Part shown: positions 1 through 11,100 of the stretch, one piece after another
Numbering within the stretch: the first letter of the stretch is position 1
How the letters are laid out: every line of letters begins with the position of its first letter
Assembly: GCA_021162205.1 (NCBI GenBank)
Contig: JAGGZE010000085.1
Span: 1-41,412 of the forward strand
Reading direction: 5' to 3'
DNA from: a bacterium
GTDB taxonomy: Bacteria > UBP14 > UBA6098 > B30-G16
Length of the DNA stretch: 41,412 nt
The notes under the pieces: model-generated
Seen by the model: only the letters and a program-made list of their open reading frames with translations
Told to the model about the DNA's origin: nothing
The model's database searches: none
Position numbers and translations under genes: made by a program

Positions 1-119
1 AAATCGGTGCACTCGATAAACTTCGTTCCGATGCACAAATGGAAAATAAATCCCTCGAAGAACTTTTCGTTAAACTCACCGGCGGTGAAAAAGAAATAAA
101 TCTCTGGCACCATCTTTAA
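1..119 (+). CDS. C-terminal fragment of a protein, probably ABC transporter ATP-binding protein (5' end outside window)
   Basis: Frame starting at nt 3 reads IGALDKLRSDAQMENKSLEELFVKLTGGEKEINLWHHL* with TAA at 117-119. The 'SLEELFVKLTGG' tail resembles ABC ATPase C-termini. Confidence 0.55.
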   Translation, partial: IGALDKLRSDAQMENKSLEELFVKLTGGEKEINLWHHL

Positions 120-301
120 GATGTTTTTTTTGTGCAACTTTTCTGTCCCGACAAGTCGTGGTATTTCACAAGAGTGAAATTCATTTTCGCCGAACCCTTC
201 GGTTCTTTTTAATTTTTGAAATATTATTTTGCTCAAGTGGGTGCAACAGGGAATTGAGCGAAGCGAAAGGAAAGTTGCACAAAGAGAACACCCAAAGGGT
301 G
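111..301. repeat. Two head-to-head copies of a nested-hairpin intergenic element (partial + copy about 111-160; full - copy 241-301)
   Basis: CATCTT-T-AAGATG + T8 + GTGCAAC + CTTTTCTGTCCCGACAAGTCG on +. GTGCAAC AGGGAAT ... AGGAAA GTTGCAC AAAGAGAA CACCC-AAA-GGGTG at 241-301. Same linkers as the copies at 17623-18014 and 32654-32720. Confidence 0.7.
192..210 (+). terminator. Rho-independent terminator-like hairpin
   Basis: GAACC-cttc-GGTTC followed by TTTTT. Confidence 0.5.
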
Positions 302-326
302 GGCGAACGCCTGCCCGAAGGGTGAA

Positions 327-356
327 AAACTCCCCCAGATTTCTCCGGGGGAGTTT
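327..356 (-). terminator. Rho-independent terminator of the 381-5018 minus-strand gene
   Basis: 10-bp stem AAACTCCCCC/GGGGGAGTTT; reads into a T-run on the minus strand just past the stop codon. Confidence 0.75.
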
Positions 357-380
357 GCAATTTCAGTATTCAGAATAGAA

Positions 381-3300
381 CTATTTCACGAGTGTAACTC
401 TGGATGTAGCAGTGCGTCCATCTACAGTGAGTTTTATAAAATAGACACCGCTGTTCGCATCTTTTGCATCCCAATTAGTTGTGTAATGACCGCGTCCAAG
501 TTTACCCTGTCGAAGTGTAGCGATTCTGTTTCCAGAGATGTCATACACGCCGAGATTGACCATTCCATCTGTCGGGATATCGAATGCGATACCGCAGACA
601 GAATTGAATGGATTCGGATTCACAGTTAGAGCGAATGCCGCAGGTTTCACAGAACTTTCATCGACTCGTGTATTCACAATCGGTATCCAGTCGAGAATTC
701 CACCGAGAAATCTGCCAGCATAAGTAAGAGCAGTAACATAAATCGATGTATAAACTCTCTTGTAAGTATAGTGAACACCTACAATAGACGAATCGGCATT
801 AGCATAGAACACAGGTTGAGCCCCACCAATCGTTGCCAAAGCATCGACATAATGGTCGGCGGTTGTTTGGTAGGCATAATCGCTGCTCCATACCGAGCCC
901 ATATAGAAATCGGTATCCATACTGATGAATTCTACATTTCCAGTTGTGGAATCTGCACCTTCGGTCGCAGAGAAATAGAATCTATTAAGCAAATCTGTTG
1001 TGGCATAATCTTGAGCGAAATCCGGTCCGCTTATATAGACAAAACCATCGCCATCGATATAATCGACAAGCATAGTCTGCATTGCAGCACTCATATTCTC
1101 ATCGGATGCATCTCCGCGAACACCGAGAACTACGAATACAGCATCGTAATCATCGAGATTATAGCGACCGAGCAAACTAATATCCTCATCCTGGTCGGTC
1201 ATCGTAACAGCGGATACACCGATAGCTGCCAATGTAGTTTGCATATCCTCGGCAAATCCCGCTCCATTGTCGAAATCGATAAGAAGAAGAGCATTGTCGT
1301 CTGGAGTAACAGCAATCTCGACCTCGCAGTGTTCACTTGCAGGAGATTCACCGTCGTCGTCATAAACCGTAACCACATAGTAATCATAAGTTTCGCCATC
1401 GACTACATCGTAATCGTCGTAGGATACTTCTGTGGTATTGTCGAGAAGCAAACCATCACGATAAATATCGTAACTCGCTATAGTCAATGCTGTTGTCGGT
1501 TCTGTCCAGCTGATTTCAGCATGCAAAGATTCACCTGCCGCAAATGGACGGTCTGTCGGAGCGAAATCACAAATCAAATCCTCTGGTGGAAAATAATATG
1601 GCAATGTGATTTCGATTGTAGTATCCATATTCGCTGTGATTATTGTTTCAATTTCGGCAAAGTATTCATTCGACACGGTAATCGTGTAATCGCCCCAGTC
1701 CATATCATCGAAACATACGAGACCGCTCGGCGGAGTAACCTGCTCGGATGCAGGCGGCATCTGAACTAATGCGCCGCTGTTATCGGTTGCACCCTCGAGT
1801 GTAACATCGACACAAATCTGTATCGGAGCGCCGACAAGGTCGAAATCGAGTGTCATATCGGCATCGATAAGCAATGTAGTTTCAGCATCGGCATAGCCAG
1901 CATAACTCGCAGTAATCGTATGGAGTCCATAACTAACATCCATTGTATATTCACCGGCAGTATCGGTTGTCGTGGTCGGTGTGCCATCGACTGAAATCGA
2001 AATTCCCTCGGTTAGCACGCCATCGAGTGAACCTGTTCCGCTAACTGTCAATGGAATAGAAGTAATGTTGATATTGTATGCCATATCGCCCGCTACATCT
2101 ACAGTATCGAGATAATCGGGGTAGCCAGCATATGAAGCAGTTACTTCATAAGAACCAGCGGTCAAATGAACACAATATTCGCCATCGACACCTGAATAAA
2201 GTTCGGTCGGTCCAAATACTATATGAACACCGCCTTGAGCGACACCCGCGACATAAGTAGTTCCGCAGACATCGTATCCAAACGGAGTAAGTTCGAGGTC
2301 GAGAACTACATCGGCACCTGATATATCTACATTTGCGATAAGCGTATCATAGCCATCCGCTGTAACCATCACATCGTAAGTTCCATTTGGAAGACCACAA
2401 ACTTCATAAGAGCCATCGGATATTGTGAAATCGGAAAGTCCACCGACAACGACCTGTGCAGTTTCTATAGGAAGGTCGGTCAGTTCATCCGTAACAATAC
2501 CATTCACGCAAAATCTTGCGGTCGTATCGCACTCGGTAGTGTATTTCACATAAGCAATCTGTCCACTCGCAAGGTCGAGTCTATCGGTTTCATTCATAAA
2601 GACATAATCGTCATCGGCAGGTGCAGTTGCATAAGTTCCCGCAGCAATTTTCAGACACCACATAGAACTTACAGGAATATCATCGATACTCCATTGAAGC
2701 CAATTTGCAAGCGGTGTATGAGGTGGACCGGGAATAACCAATTTAATTTTCCATGTGTTCACATTGCAATTGTTTCGCATATCTGTCGAGAATTCTGTGA
2801 ATAAAGTGTCGCTGGTATCGGGATTGAGCGAAACAACACCGAATCCAATCGGCGGTGGCGCAGGAAAATCTAATCCGCTATCGAAACCATCGGTTGCATT
2901 GCTATCTGTCCCGATTGTCATCGTTTGGAATAGCAGCGAATCGGCAGTAGAATCGTAAGCGGTAAGATTCATCTCGAATATCGGTCCACAGAATCCACCT
3001 GTCGTGAATGTATAAGCCGTATCGAGTGTATGCGTAACTATATCGATGTCGCTGATACGAACATGGACATTATAATCCTCATTCAAATCAAAAAATCCCG
3101 GCGGGTCATAACATAAACGATAGCCATTCGGCAGAACAGTAGAAACAACGAAACCATCGCTGACATCTATACTATTGAGCCAAACCTGCAATGTTGTCGT
3201 ATCGACGCCGATATCATCGATGACATCGAAACAAATATTGTTTGAAATCGGCACAGCAGTTTCGCCGGCACCAGGGTCGAGATTCACAATAACGGGTGTT

Positions 3301-5018
3301 GCACCTTCACCTGTGCTGATTTCAGTCTTGAAATAAATAATTTCATCGCTGCCGACAGGATATGAACTGAACATACTCATATCGTCCCAGCTAACAGCGC
3401 CGCCTTCGAGACCATGCCCGACATAAAGTTTGAACTGGTATGAACCAAGTGAATCGGGTATCACAGCTGGATTCCAGGTGATATCGAAATCACCTGTTCC
3501 ACCTTGAACATGAACGGGCCAAATCTCTGTTGCCTGATGCAATGTGCGAATATCCTTAGAAAGCATCGTATCCATCACAGTCGGGTCATCCAGCGGGAAA
3601 TACGCATAAAATCCAGGCATGGGCCAACGAATCTGGTCATGTGAATCGAAACCAGTCAAAGCATCGTCGGACATCCCGAATGTCAGATACGATGGAACAG
3701 CATCGCGGTTTATAGTAACATCGAATTGCCACGGGACAAGGTCCTCGGGAAGAGGAACATAGAAATCTACCGTGATAGTCGTGCAGTTCGGAGCAAAATC
3801 GCAAACAGTAATATCGAGTGAATGCGGCATTCCTTGTGCCCAGCCATCGACAGGGAACGGTGGAATCACAACATTATATTCCTCATACATACCGATTCTC
3901 GTTGTTTCGATTTCTGCGGTTCGGTCGACACCATCGACAAAAGCCTGAATCGTAGTAATATCGACACCAAACTCGGCATCACGAACATTGAACGAAATTG
4001 CATCCATAAAATTAACAGTATCCATTATAGAAACATCGAGCGGCATTCCAGCATGAGTCCAGACCTCGAAATAAGGCGGGAACGAATCGATTTCGCCCAT
4101 CTCGAGCCGCGTTGTGAAACACCAGGTGAATGTATCCATAACAGTTCCAATGTTGTCTCGACCTGTTACGAAAAGACAAACCTGCGTAGTTCCAGGAAAC
4201 GCATCGCCGGGATGTTCATATACAAAATGATACCCGCCGCTACCTGTAATGGCAGTAAAAACTCCCAAACCTGTCAAATCGACAACCGAATCGAGCGTAG
4301 CATTATGAAACATAGCTGTTACGGTAACCGATGATAAATCGACACCCGAAACATCATCAACAATATTGAATAAAACCGAATCGGTTCGGCTAATACCCTC
4401 GGCACTGTCGCTTGGATAAATATTCACAACCCATGGTGGCAGATGGTCCACACCACCGACCATAATTGCATGAACAAGAATTTCATAGCCGGGTGAAAAT
4501 GTGAATGAATCAACAGTCGACATATCGACCCAGGTGGGTGTGTCATCGGAACCTATCGGACGAGCACCTATTTCGATAATTTCAGCTAAAGATTTTCCAC
4601 CGCTCGTATCTGTTGTATCCTCGACGAGAGGTAAATCATCGATTACCCAAGATACAAGTCTGTCGTATGGCGAAGTATCGCCTGATTCCCTAATACACCA
4701 AGTAGCATTATATCCGACACTTTCTACATCGGAGCTTCTAACATCGGATGTAAGATAAGGATCCATTCCAGCAGGAAAGCCATCGGTGCAAGGCGGAATT
4801 AAATAACAATAATAAGCACCGGGAACACCTGGAACAAGAGGAATATCAATCCCAGAATCGAAACAATCGGTTCCACGATAGTCCACTCCAAAATATAATG
4901 TCCTACTTGCAGCCCTATCTCCCGAATGAATAACTACTGGGTATGTCCAGTCCTGTGCGAAAACCCAACCTGCAAGAAGCAGAAGAAGGGTTGCTAAAAG
5001 CACGGTTCTTCTCATCAT
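381..5018 (-). CDS. Secreted multidomain surface protein with carboxypeptidase-regulatory-like repeats, an Ig-like/FN3-like region and a T9SS-type C-terminal sorting domain
   Basis: 1545 aa; N-terminal signal peptide (MMRRTVLLATLLLLLAGWVFAQ); CarboxypepD_reg-like stretches (VNGIVTDELTDLPIETAQVVVGG...); C-terminal FlgD-Ig-like domain (NPNPFNSVCGIAFDIP...GVYFIKLTVDGRTATSRVTLVK). Confidence 0.85.
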   Translation of the reverse strand: MMRRTVLLATLLLLLAGWVFAQDWTYPVVIHSGDRAASRTLYFGVDYRGTDCFDSGIDIPLVPGVPGAYYCYLIPPCTDGFPAGMDPYLTSDVRSSDVESVGYNATWCIRESGDTSPYDRLVSWVIDDLPLVEDTTDTSGGKSLAEIIEIGARPIGSDDTPTWVDMSTVDSFTFSPGYEILVHAIMVGGVDHLPPWVVNIYPSDSAEGISRTDSVLFNIVDDVSGVDLSSVTVTAMFHNATLDSVVDLTGLGVFTAITGSGGYHFVYEHPGDAFPGTTQVCLFVTGRDNIGTVMDTFTWCFTTRLEMGEIDSFPPYFEVWTHAGMPLDVSIMDTVNFMDAISFNVRDAEFGVDITTIQAFVDGVDRTAEIETTRIGMYEEYNVVIPPFPVDGWAQGMPHSLDITVCDFAPNCTTITVDFYVPLPEDLVPWQFDVTINRDAVPSYLTFGMSDDALTGFDSHDQIRWPMPGFYAYFPLDDPTVMDTMLSKDIRTLHQATEIWPVHVQGGTGDFDITWNPAVIPDSLGSYQFKLYVGHGLEGGAVSWDDMSMFSSYPVGSDEIIYFKTEISTGEGATPVIVNLDPGAGETAVPISNNICFDVIDDIGVDTTTLQVWLNSIDVSDGFVVSTVLPNGYRLCYDPPGFFDLNEDYNVHVRISDIDIVTHTLDTAYTFTTGGFCGPIFEMNLTAYDSTADSLLFQTMTIGTDSNATDGFDSGLDFPAPPPIGFGVVSLNPDTSDTLFTEFSTDMRNNCNVNTWKIKLVIPGPPHTPLANWLQWSIDDIPVSSMWCLKIAAGTYATAPADDDYVFMNETDRLDLASGQIAYVKYTTECDTTARFCVNGIVTDELTDLPIETAQVVVGGLSDFTISDGSYEVCGLPNGTYDVMVTADGYDTLIANVDISGADVVLDLELTPFGYDVCGTTYVAGVAQGGVHIVFGPTELYSGVDGEYCVHLTAGSYEVTASYAGYPDYLDTVDVAGDMAYNINITSIPLTVSGTGSLDGVLTEGISISVDGTPTTTTDTAGEYTMDVSYGLHTITASYAGYADAETTLLIDADMTLDFDLVGAPIQICVDVTLEGATDNSGALVQMPPASEQVTPPSGLVCFDDMDWGDYTITVSNEYFAEIETIITANMDTTIEITLPYYFPPEDLICDFAPTDRPFAAGESLHAEISWTEPTTALTIASYDIYRDGLLLDNTTEVSYDDYDVVDGETYDYYVVTVYDDDGESPASEHCEVEIAVTPDDNALLLIDFDNGAGFAEDMQTTLAAIGVSAVTMTDQDEDISLLGRYNLDDYDAVFVVLGVRGDASDENMSAAMQTMLVDYIDGDGFVYISGPDFAQDYATTDLLNRFYFSATEGADSTTGNVEFISMDTDFYMGSVWSSDYAYQTTADHYVDALATIGGAQPVFYANADSSIVGVHYTYKRVYTSIYVTALTYAGRFLGGILDWIPIVNTRVDESSVKPAAFALTVNPNPFNSVCGIAFDIPTDGMVNLGVYDISGNRIATLRQGKLGRGHYTTNWDAKDANSGVYFIKLTVDGRTATSRVTLVK

Positions 5019-5109
5019 TTTTCCCCCTTTTTGGTAATTTTTTGTTTTTGTTTCAATCGACTTAAAAAAACTGACTTAAAAAAAATATCAAATCTAAAAA
5101 CTTTAATGG

Positions 5110-5139
5110 GGGGTGGGACTTTTTGAAAAGTCCCACCCC
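5110..5139. terminator. Strong palindromic hairpin between two giant genes
   Basis: 14-bp perfect arms GGGGTGGGACTTTT / AAAAGTCCCACCCC with 2-nt centre, just downstream of the minus-strand stop at 5160. Confidence 0.65.
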
Positions 5140-5159
5140 AATTTTACGAGCACCGCTCT

Positions 5160-8100
5160 TTACTTGGAGAGTATCATTCTCTTTGTATCTTTGAAGGAGC
5201 CGGCTGTAATCTTGTAGAAATAAATTCCACTCGCCACAGTCGAACCACCATCATCGGTGCCATTCCAGACAACACTGCGATAGCCAGCAGTCTGCTCATC
5301 ATTCACAAGTGTATTAACCTTGTGTCCTGAAAGGTCGAATACCTCGATTCTGACATTCGCTTTCTCGGGAAGCTGGTAATTGATAACTGTTGCAGCATTG
5401 AACGGATTCGGGAAACTCTGACCGAGCTTATAAGCTGTCGGAATCGCCCTTCTCGCAACAACAACATTATAACTGCCCTGAGGAAGTGTCAGCTCTCCAA
5501 CCTCGCCGAGATTGATGAGGTCCTCTTTATACTGAATATAAACATCATATTCATCGGGAACATCGCTCAAATCTGCGGTCAAGGTGATTTCGCCTCTCGA
5601 AACGAGTGTCCAAGTAATTTTTCCACCCTCTGCACGATAATCATCGACATAGTATGAACCAATTCTTGCATCCATCTCATCCGGGAATGCAGGTGGAATA
5701 ACTACATCGGCCCCAGCATCGAAATTATCGGTTCCACCATCGGCAACACCGATAGTGAGTGTGCGGTTGAAATCATCATTGATACCGGACACATTCAACT
5801 TTGCCGACCACAATGGTGATGCAAAGCGTTTCTTGAGCGAAGTTACAGTCTTCGATGTATCTATCCAAAGTGAGCAAGCTTCATCGACGAAGACAAGATG
5901 ACCCTTGCAATGATTCAGCGTCAACACAGGCTGATATGCGTGTGCATCACAGTTATATTCCAGAACATTATCGGTCAACAGAACACCTGCTGGGTCCGTG
6001 CTGATAGCTGTTACAGGAACATCTGTCCACGGTGCACCGATAAGATTCCAACCCGGGCAGAGATTATGAACCATAAAGTCTGTCGCAGAATATGGAGTTC
6101 CACAAACCTCGATTGTAGTCTCCGCAGATGCGAACACCATATAACCATATTCGAGGTCGAGTGTATCGGTTACATCATATTGAATCAGATGAGTATCGCA
6201 CATCGTATAGACTTGCTGACCGAATACCGCATCGACTGTCGGGTCGTCGGGAACCACCGACAAAGCGACATAGTTCCAACCCGGGCAGAGATTCCAACTG
6301 CAGCAAACCAATTCTGGTTGCACAGGAACCAAAGCACAAGCTTGATTGCCAGCAAGGTCGGTTGCACATACGAGAACCGTATCCTGTGTGAATGTCGCAG
6401 GCTGCATCTCGACCGAACCATCATCGCCAACAGCGAAAGGTCCTGCAAGTAGTGTATCGCCTGTGGTATCATATACAGTAACGAGAACATAAGTTCCATT
6501 AACTGGGTCATAATATCCGCCACCGAGAAGATTATCGTCGATAGCATCGATATCAGCCTCGAACGAACCGACTGTCACGGTAACCAAATCACCATCGATT
6601 GTCGGCGGGTCGGTATCGATAAGGACAAATTTGCCCTCGGAACGAGAATTCTCTGCCTCGTCATAATCGAGTATGTTGCCAGCAGCGTCGCGACCCTTGA
6701 TTAGTATCTTCGCAAGTCCGTTCCCGTAAGGGTCATTAGATACTGTCCAGAGATATTCATAGTTGTTATTATTGAAGTAATTCCAGCGGTCGACATCTGT
6801 TGGAAGAATATCGTAACCACCATCGGGTTGATACCAGAACGAATATGTGAAATAGTATGGGTCGAGAGTCGTATGCCACAATCTTGCCTCGAGAAGGTCA
6901 TTCGGGTCATCTGTATCATAACCGTGATTAGGCATACCATCGATTGTCATTCTAAGGAAATCCCAATTTCTGGTATGTGAATATTGGTCATAAGAAATAT
7001 AACCCTCAGCAGTCGGAGCTTGGTCGAATATGGTCTGCAGCCAGGTTGCCTCGATTAAAATCGTGTCTGCATTGGTAACCCAAATATGCTCACCAGGAAG
7101 ACTGTCATTATAGCACCAGTCCATCGTGGTATAAGCACCGCCCGCATAGCGAAGCAGGTCGATTTTATATTCGGGGTCGTAGGTATCGAGCAAGACATAA
7201 GTCGGATTATCGGTAGAAACAGCAACTGTCGGTGAACCAACTGGGTGTTCCCAAAGTCTTACATCGATTTCCACAGGACCATCATATCTATTATCCTGGT
7301 CATCGACTGTCCAACTATAGATGAAGTAGCAGTGGTCTGCTCCGAGACAATCTGTGATACAAACGGTATCATCGATACCGAAACTCAGATGAAGCGCTCG
7401 GTTAGAACCGCTGATGTCTCCACCAAATTCATCATGGATGTCCATCCAGATACTATCTGTAAGACTATCGCCAGCAAACACCTCGAAGATGACATATAGG
7501 GAATCGCCCATATATCCACCCTGTTCGATGTAATCTCTGATGAATGGGTCTGTCGAACCAGATGTATAATCTGGATTATTGAATGTAGTAATCTGGAATC
7601 TGTGAACATAAGCACGAGCATCGACAATAGTGCTATCTATTTCGACCCATGCTGGATAATCGGGATAGAATTCCTCATCTGTCCACGGATAAATATCATC
7701 CGATGCAGGTTGTGTCGGATAATTGCAGGATGTTCTCATAAGAGCATCGGTGAAATTATCGCCACGAGCAACAAAGGATTCACGCGGAACGAGGAAGTAA
7801 TCTCGTGTGCAGCAGGTATTGTGCTGAACCGTGTTGGAACCTGTAGGTGAAGTCACACCGGACTGAATCGCTATTTCATTAGTAACTCGCCATTCGACCG
7901 TGTAAATTCCAGGAATAAGAATACCATAGCAGTTCCATGTATATTCGAGAACACTATCCGCACCATTATACCAGATTGTATCGGGTGCAGGAATATCGCT
8001 CACAGGAATATATCCACCAGTAACGGGGACTTCGAGACCTGTAAGCATATTAATCAGAACTATATCGACATAGTCGGCTTCCTGAATCATCGAGCCTTCG

Positions 8101-11100
8101 ATAGCAAATTTAACTGCACTCGTAGTAACAGGGAATACAAGTGTATCCGTTCCAGGAGGAACATCGCTCAAAATGCTCATTCTAAGTTCTGAACAGGTCA
8201 GGTCTTCATTGTCGATATAGATATTGCTATACTCATCTGATACATAAACATCGGGATAGAATCGTGAATAAATTCTAACCTCGACACTGGCATATCTCGT
8301 TCCAAGACCGGCATCGACAGCGAGGTCGAACGAATCACAAGGAATTCTTGCGAAATAGTATCCAGAAACACCATCATACCAGATATCTGTCGATGTCGAA
8401 ACATTATCGATTGTATAATGTTCCGCCGATGGTGCAGTCGGGTCTAATGATGCCCATATTGTATCGTGGAAATAGACGAAGAATACAATACTATCTGTGA
8501 TTGTCGGGTCGAAATCGAATGCGTTAATCTCGTTGCAGAAACTAACTGGAACGAACGCTGAATCACATTCAAAATAACCATCCTCATAGCCGGTTATTAC
8601 ATTAGGACCGCCGCCATAAGGAGTTTCCCAACTATCACTTTCAGAATTATCAAATTGCTCTGGTGTAGGCCAACCCATCGTCGGTGGATGATACTCGGTC
8701 TCGATTCTGAATGGATAAACATGGTCGACCATATTATTGCCAGCATTATCATCGAATCCTTGAATGCGAAGATTTGCAACACCATCCATAAGATTACCGC
8801 CTGCAATAACCATATAGCCAATCCATTCACGGTCGGTATTCCAACCAGGTTCGATATCGGAAAGACTTACATCTGGATGCTCGAACGAAATCGCATCTCT
8901 ATCCGATGGAACAGAACGCCATATCGGACCCTCACCGACAAGACTATAATCGGCATAGAGTTGAGCGAGTGGATAGAATCCTGCGCCTGTCTCGATTGGA
9001 ATAACAGGGAACCAATGCGTCCAACCCTCTGGCTGGAATCTAACAATGTGTCCTGTAAGCGGGTCGATATCGCGCATATCCATATTATCATTGAACCAAA
9101 TTCTCACGAACACAGTGCAAAGGTCGCCGAAATTAAATACACCGATAAGACTGTCCTGAGTGGAAACACCAGAATCCCACGGAAGACGGAACAGTGAAGG
9201 ATCCCATTCGGTGAATCCAGTGATGCCACCGATAACAGGTGTCGAATCGATTGGAGCACCTGTTGTGTCATAAGTATAATCCCAACCAGTAGTCTCACGA
9301 ATAGCAGTCGTAAATGCAATACCCTTAACGAAAGGTAATCCATTATCGAGACCCATCGGATGTGATTGGACAATCTGCTCATTTCCAAGTCTGTCCTGAA
9401 CAATAGCTTCTGCCCAAAGTGAATCTGCAATGAACAGTGTATCTTCATCGAGTATTGTCTCATAAACCGTGCCTGTTTCGGTATCTACACCATGGTAAAG
9501 TGTAATCGGGCTTGCGAGTATCATTGCTCTCGCAACCTGATTCTCATCGGCACAGTTGTGAATTTCTTTATACTCATTTGTATATAGATAATAAGTGCCA
9601 GGATTATAAACGAGTTCGAGTGACTCATCGAGATCGGGATGATAAAGATAGCGAAGAACATCGCTTCCCTCGACAACCGCTGGCAATGGCCAGGTAGTTG
9701 TCCAAGCAACATCCGTTCCACCACCCGAACAACCGACACCACTATCGATAATAGATTCGAGACGAACTCGAATTATATGATTGGTATCGTGTCTATATAT
9801 ACAGTTCACTTCTTCATAACCTGTGCCAGCCACGAGCGATGAGAAACGAGCAGCAGGTGGTTCCATATCCACTCGATATGCAAACGAATAGTAATGATAA
9901 TCTGCAATCGAATCGTTATCGACATAACCATCCGGCAAATTGAACTGGTTCGCATTTCTTGTGGCAATTCTAACAATAACAACGATGCTGTCGTTATTGA
10001 GGAATCCAAACACAGGAGCATCCCAGCTGATGTAGTTCGTATCTCCACCAGCACTAAGATTCTCATGACGATATGTAGATGGGTCGGATGTCGGGTCGAT
10101 TCTCAATACAGGTCCACCCCAATAAACATTAGTATCTGTGCTTGCAAGAACCCAGCTTGTTGTAACGGTATCGTAGAACATCACGGAATCGATAAGTGTA
10201 TCATAAACCGCACCGAGTTGATTGATAGGTCCGATTTGAAGAATTCCACCATCGACACAACCGTGAGTTTCGAGAGGAATCGTATCGCGAAGTGGTGTAT
10301 AGTGCAGCCAGCAATGTTCACAAGTGCAATCATACCAATCCTCATAGCTCCATACCTGTGTTCCAGCACTGTCGAACAACACTACACGGGCATACGGTGA
10401 ATGATTAACAACCGAATCGCTATATGGATGGTCACCACCGAGACATTCCCAGACTATAGAATCTGTGCAAGTCTGAATCTCGAATGTAATGAAATTAAGA
10501 CCCTTCGTCCAATCATCGAGCTGCGGGTCTGTTGTATAAGATGAAACAAGTCCACGCGAAATAATCGCATCTGCCGTATCGGTATCAGAAATTGGATTGC
10601 TTGGAATTACCCAATCATATCCAAGAACCTGGTCCATCTCTGCATACATTCCAGCAAGGTCTGGAGGATAATTAAACAGTTGTGGTGGGAATACATTCCA
10701 TCTCACCCAAGCTGAATCATTGAACCAACGAACCTCGGTTACATCGAGACTCGGCTGAACAACAAATGTCTCGTTGTGAACCTCATCCCAATTAGGATTC
10801 TCAAAATCACATCTTTGAGTATATGTCCGAGCAATAAGTCCGTTGCAATCATAATTATAAACAATCCCACCAGCACCGGCATAAGTATGAGCCGTGCATC
10901 GTTGACCTCTAACCGTAATCCAGGTATCATACTGGTCACAGGCATCGGTCGGGAAAGTGAAACAATCTTCATCGTGATACCAAGCATAGTAATCTGGACC
11001 TGATGCACCCGTGTATGGACCGACCCATGGTTCTGGTCTGGCTGTTGCGGGGAACCAAGGAGTGTTCGGTTCATCACCTGCGAGTATTTTAACATTCACA

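Noticed and set aside
771-1769. 332-aa plus-strand ORF opposite the 1545-aa gene
   Set aside because: Antisense shadow of a long coding gene with strong codon bias; low-complexity I/C/R/S-rich translation, no recognisable domain or plausible start context.
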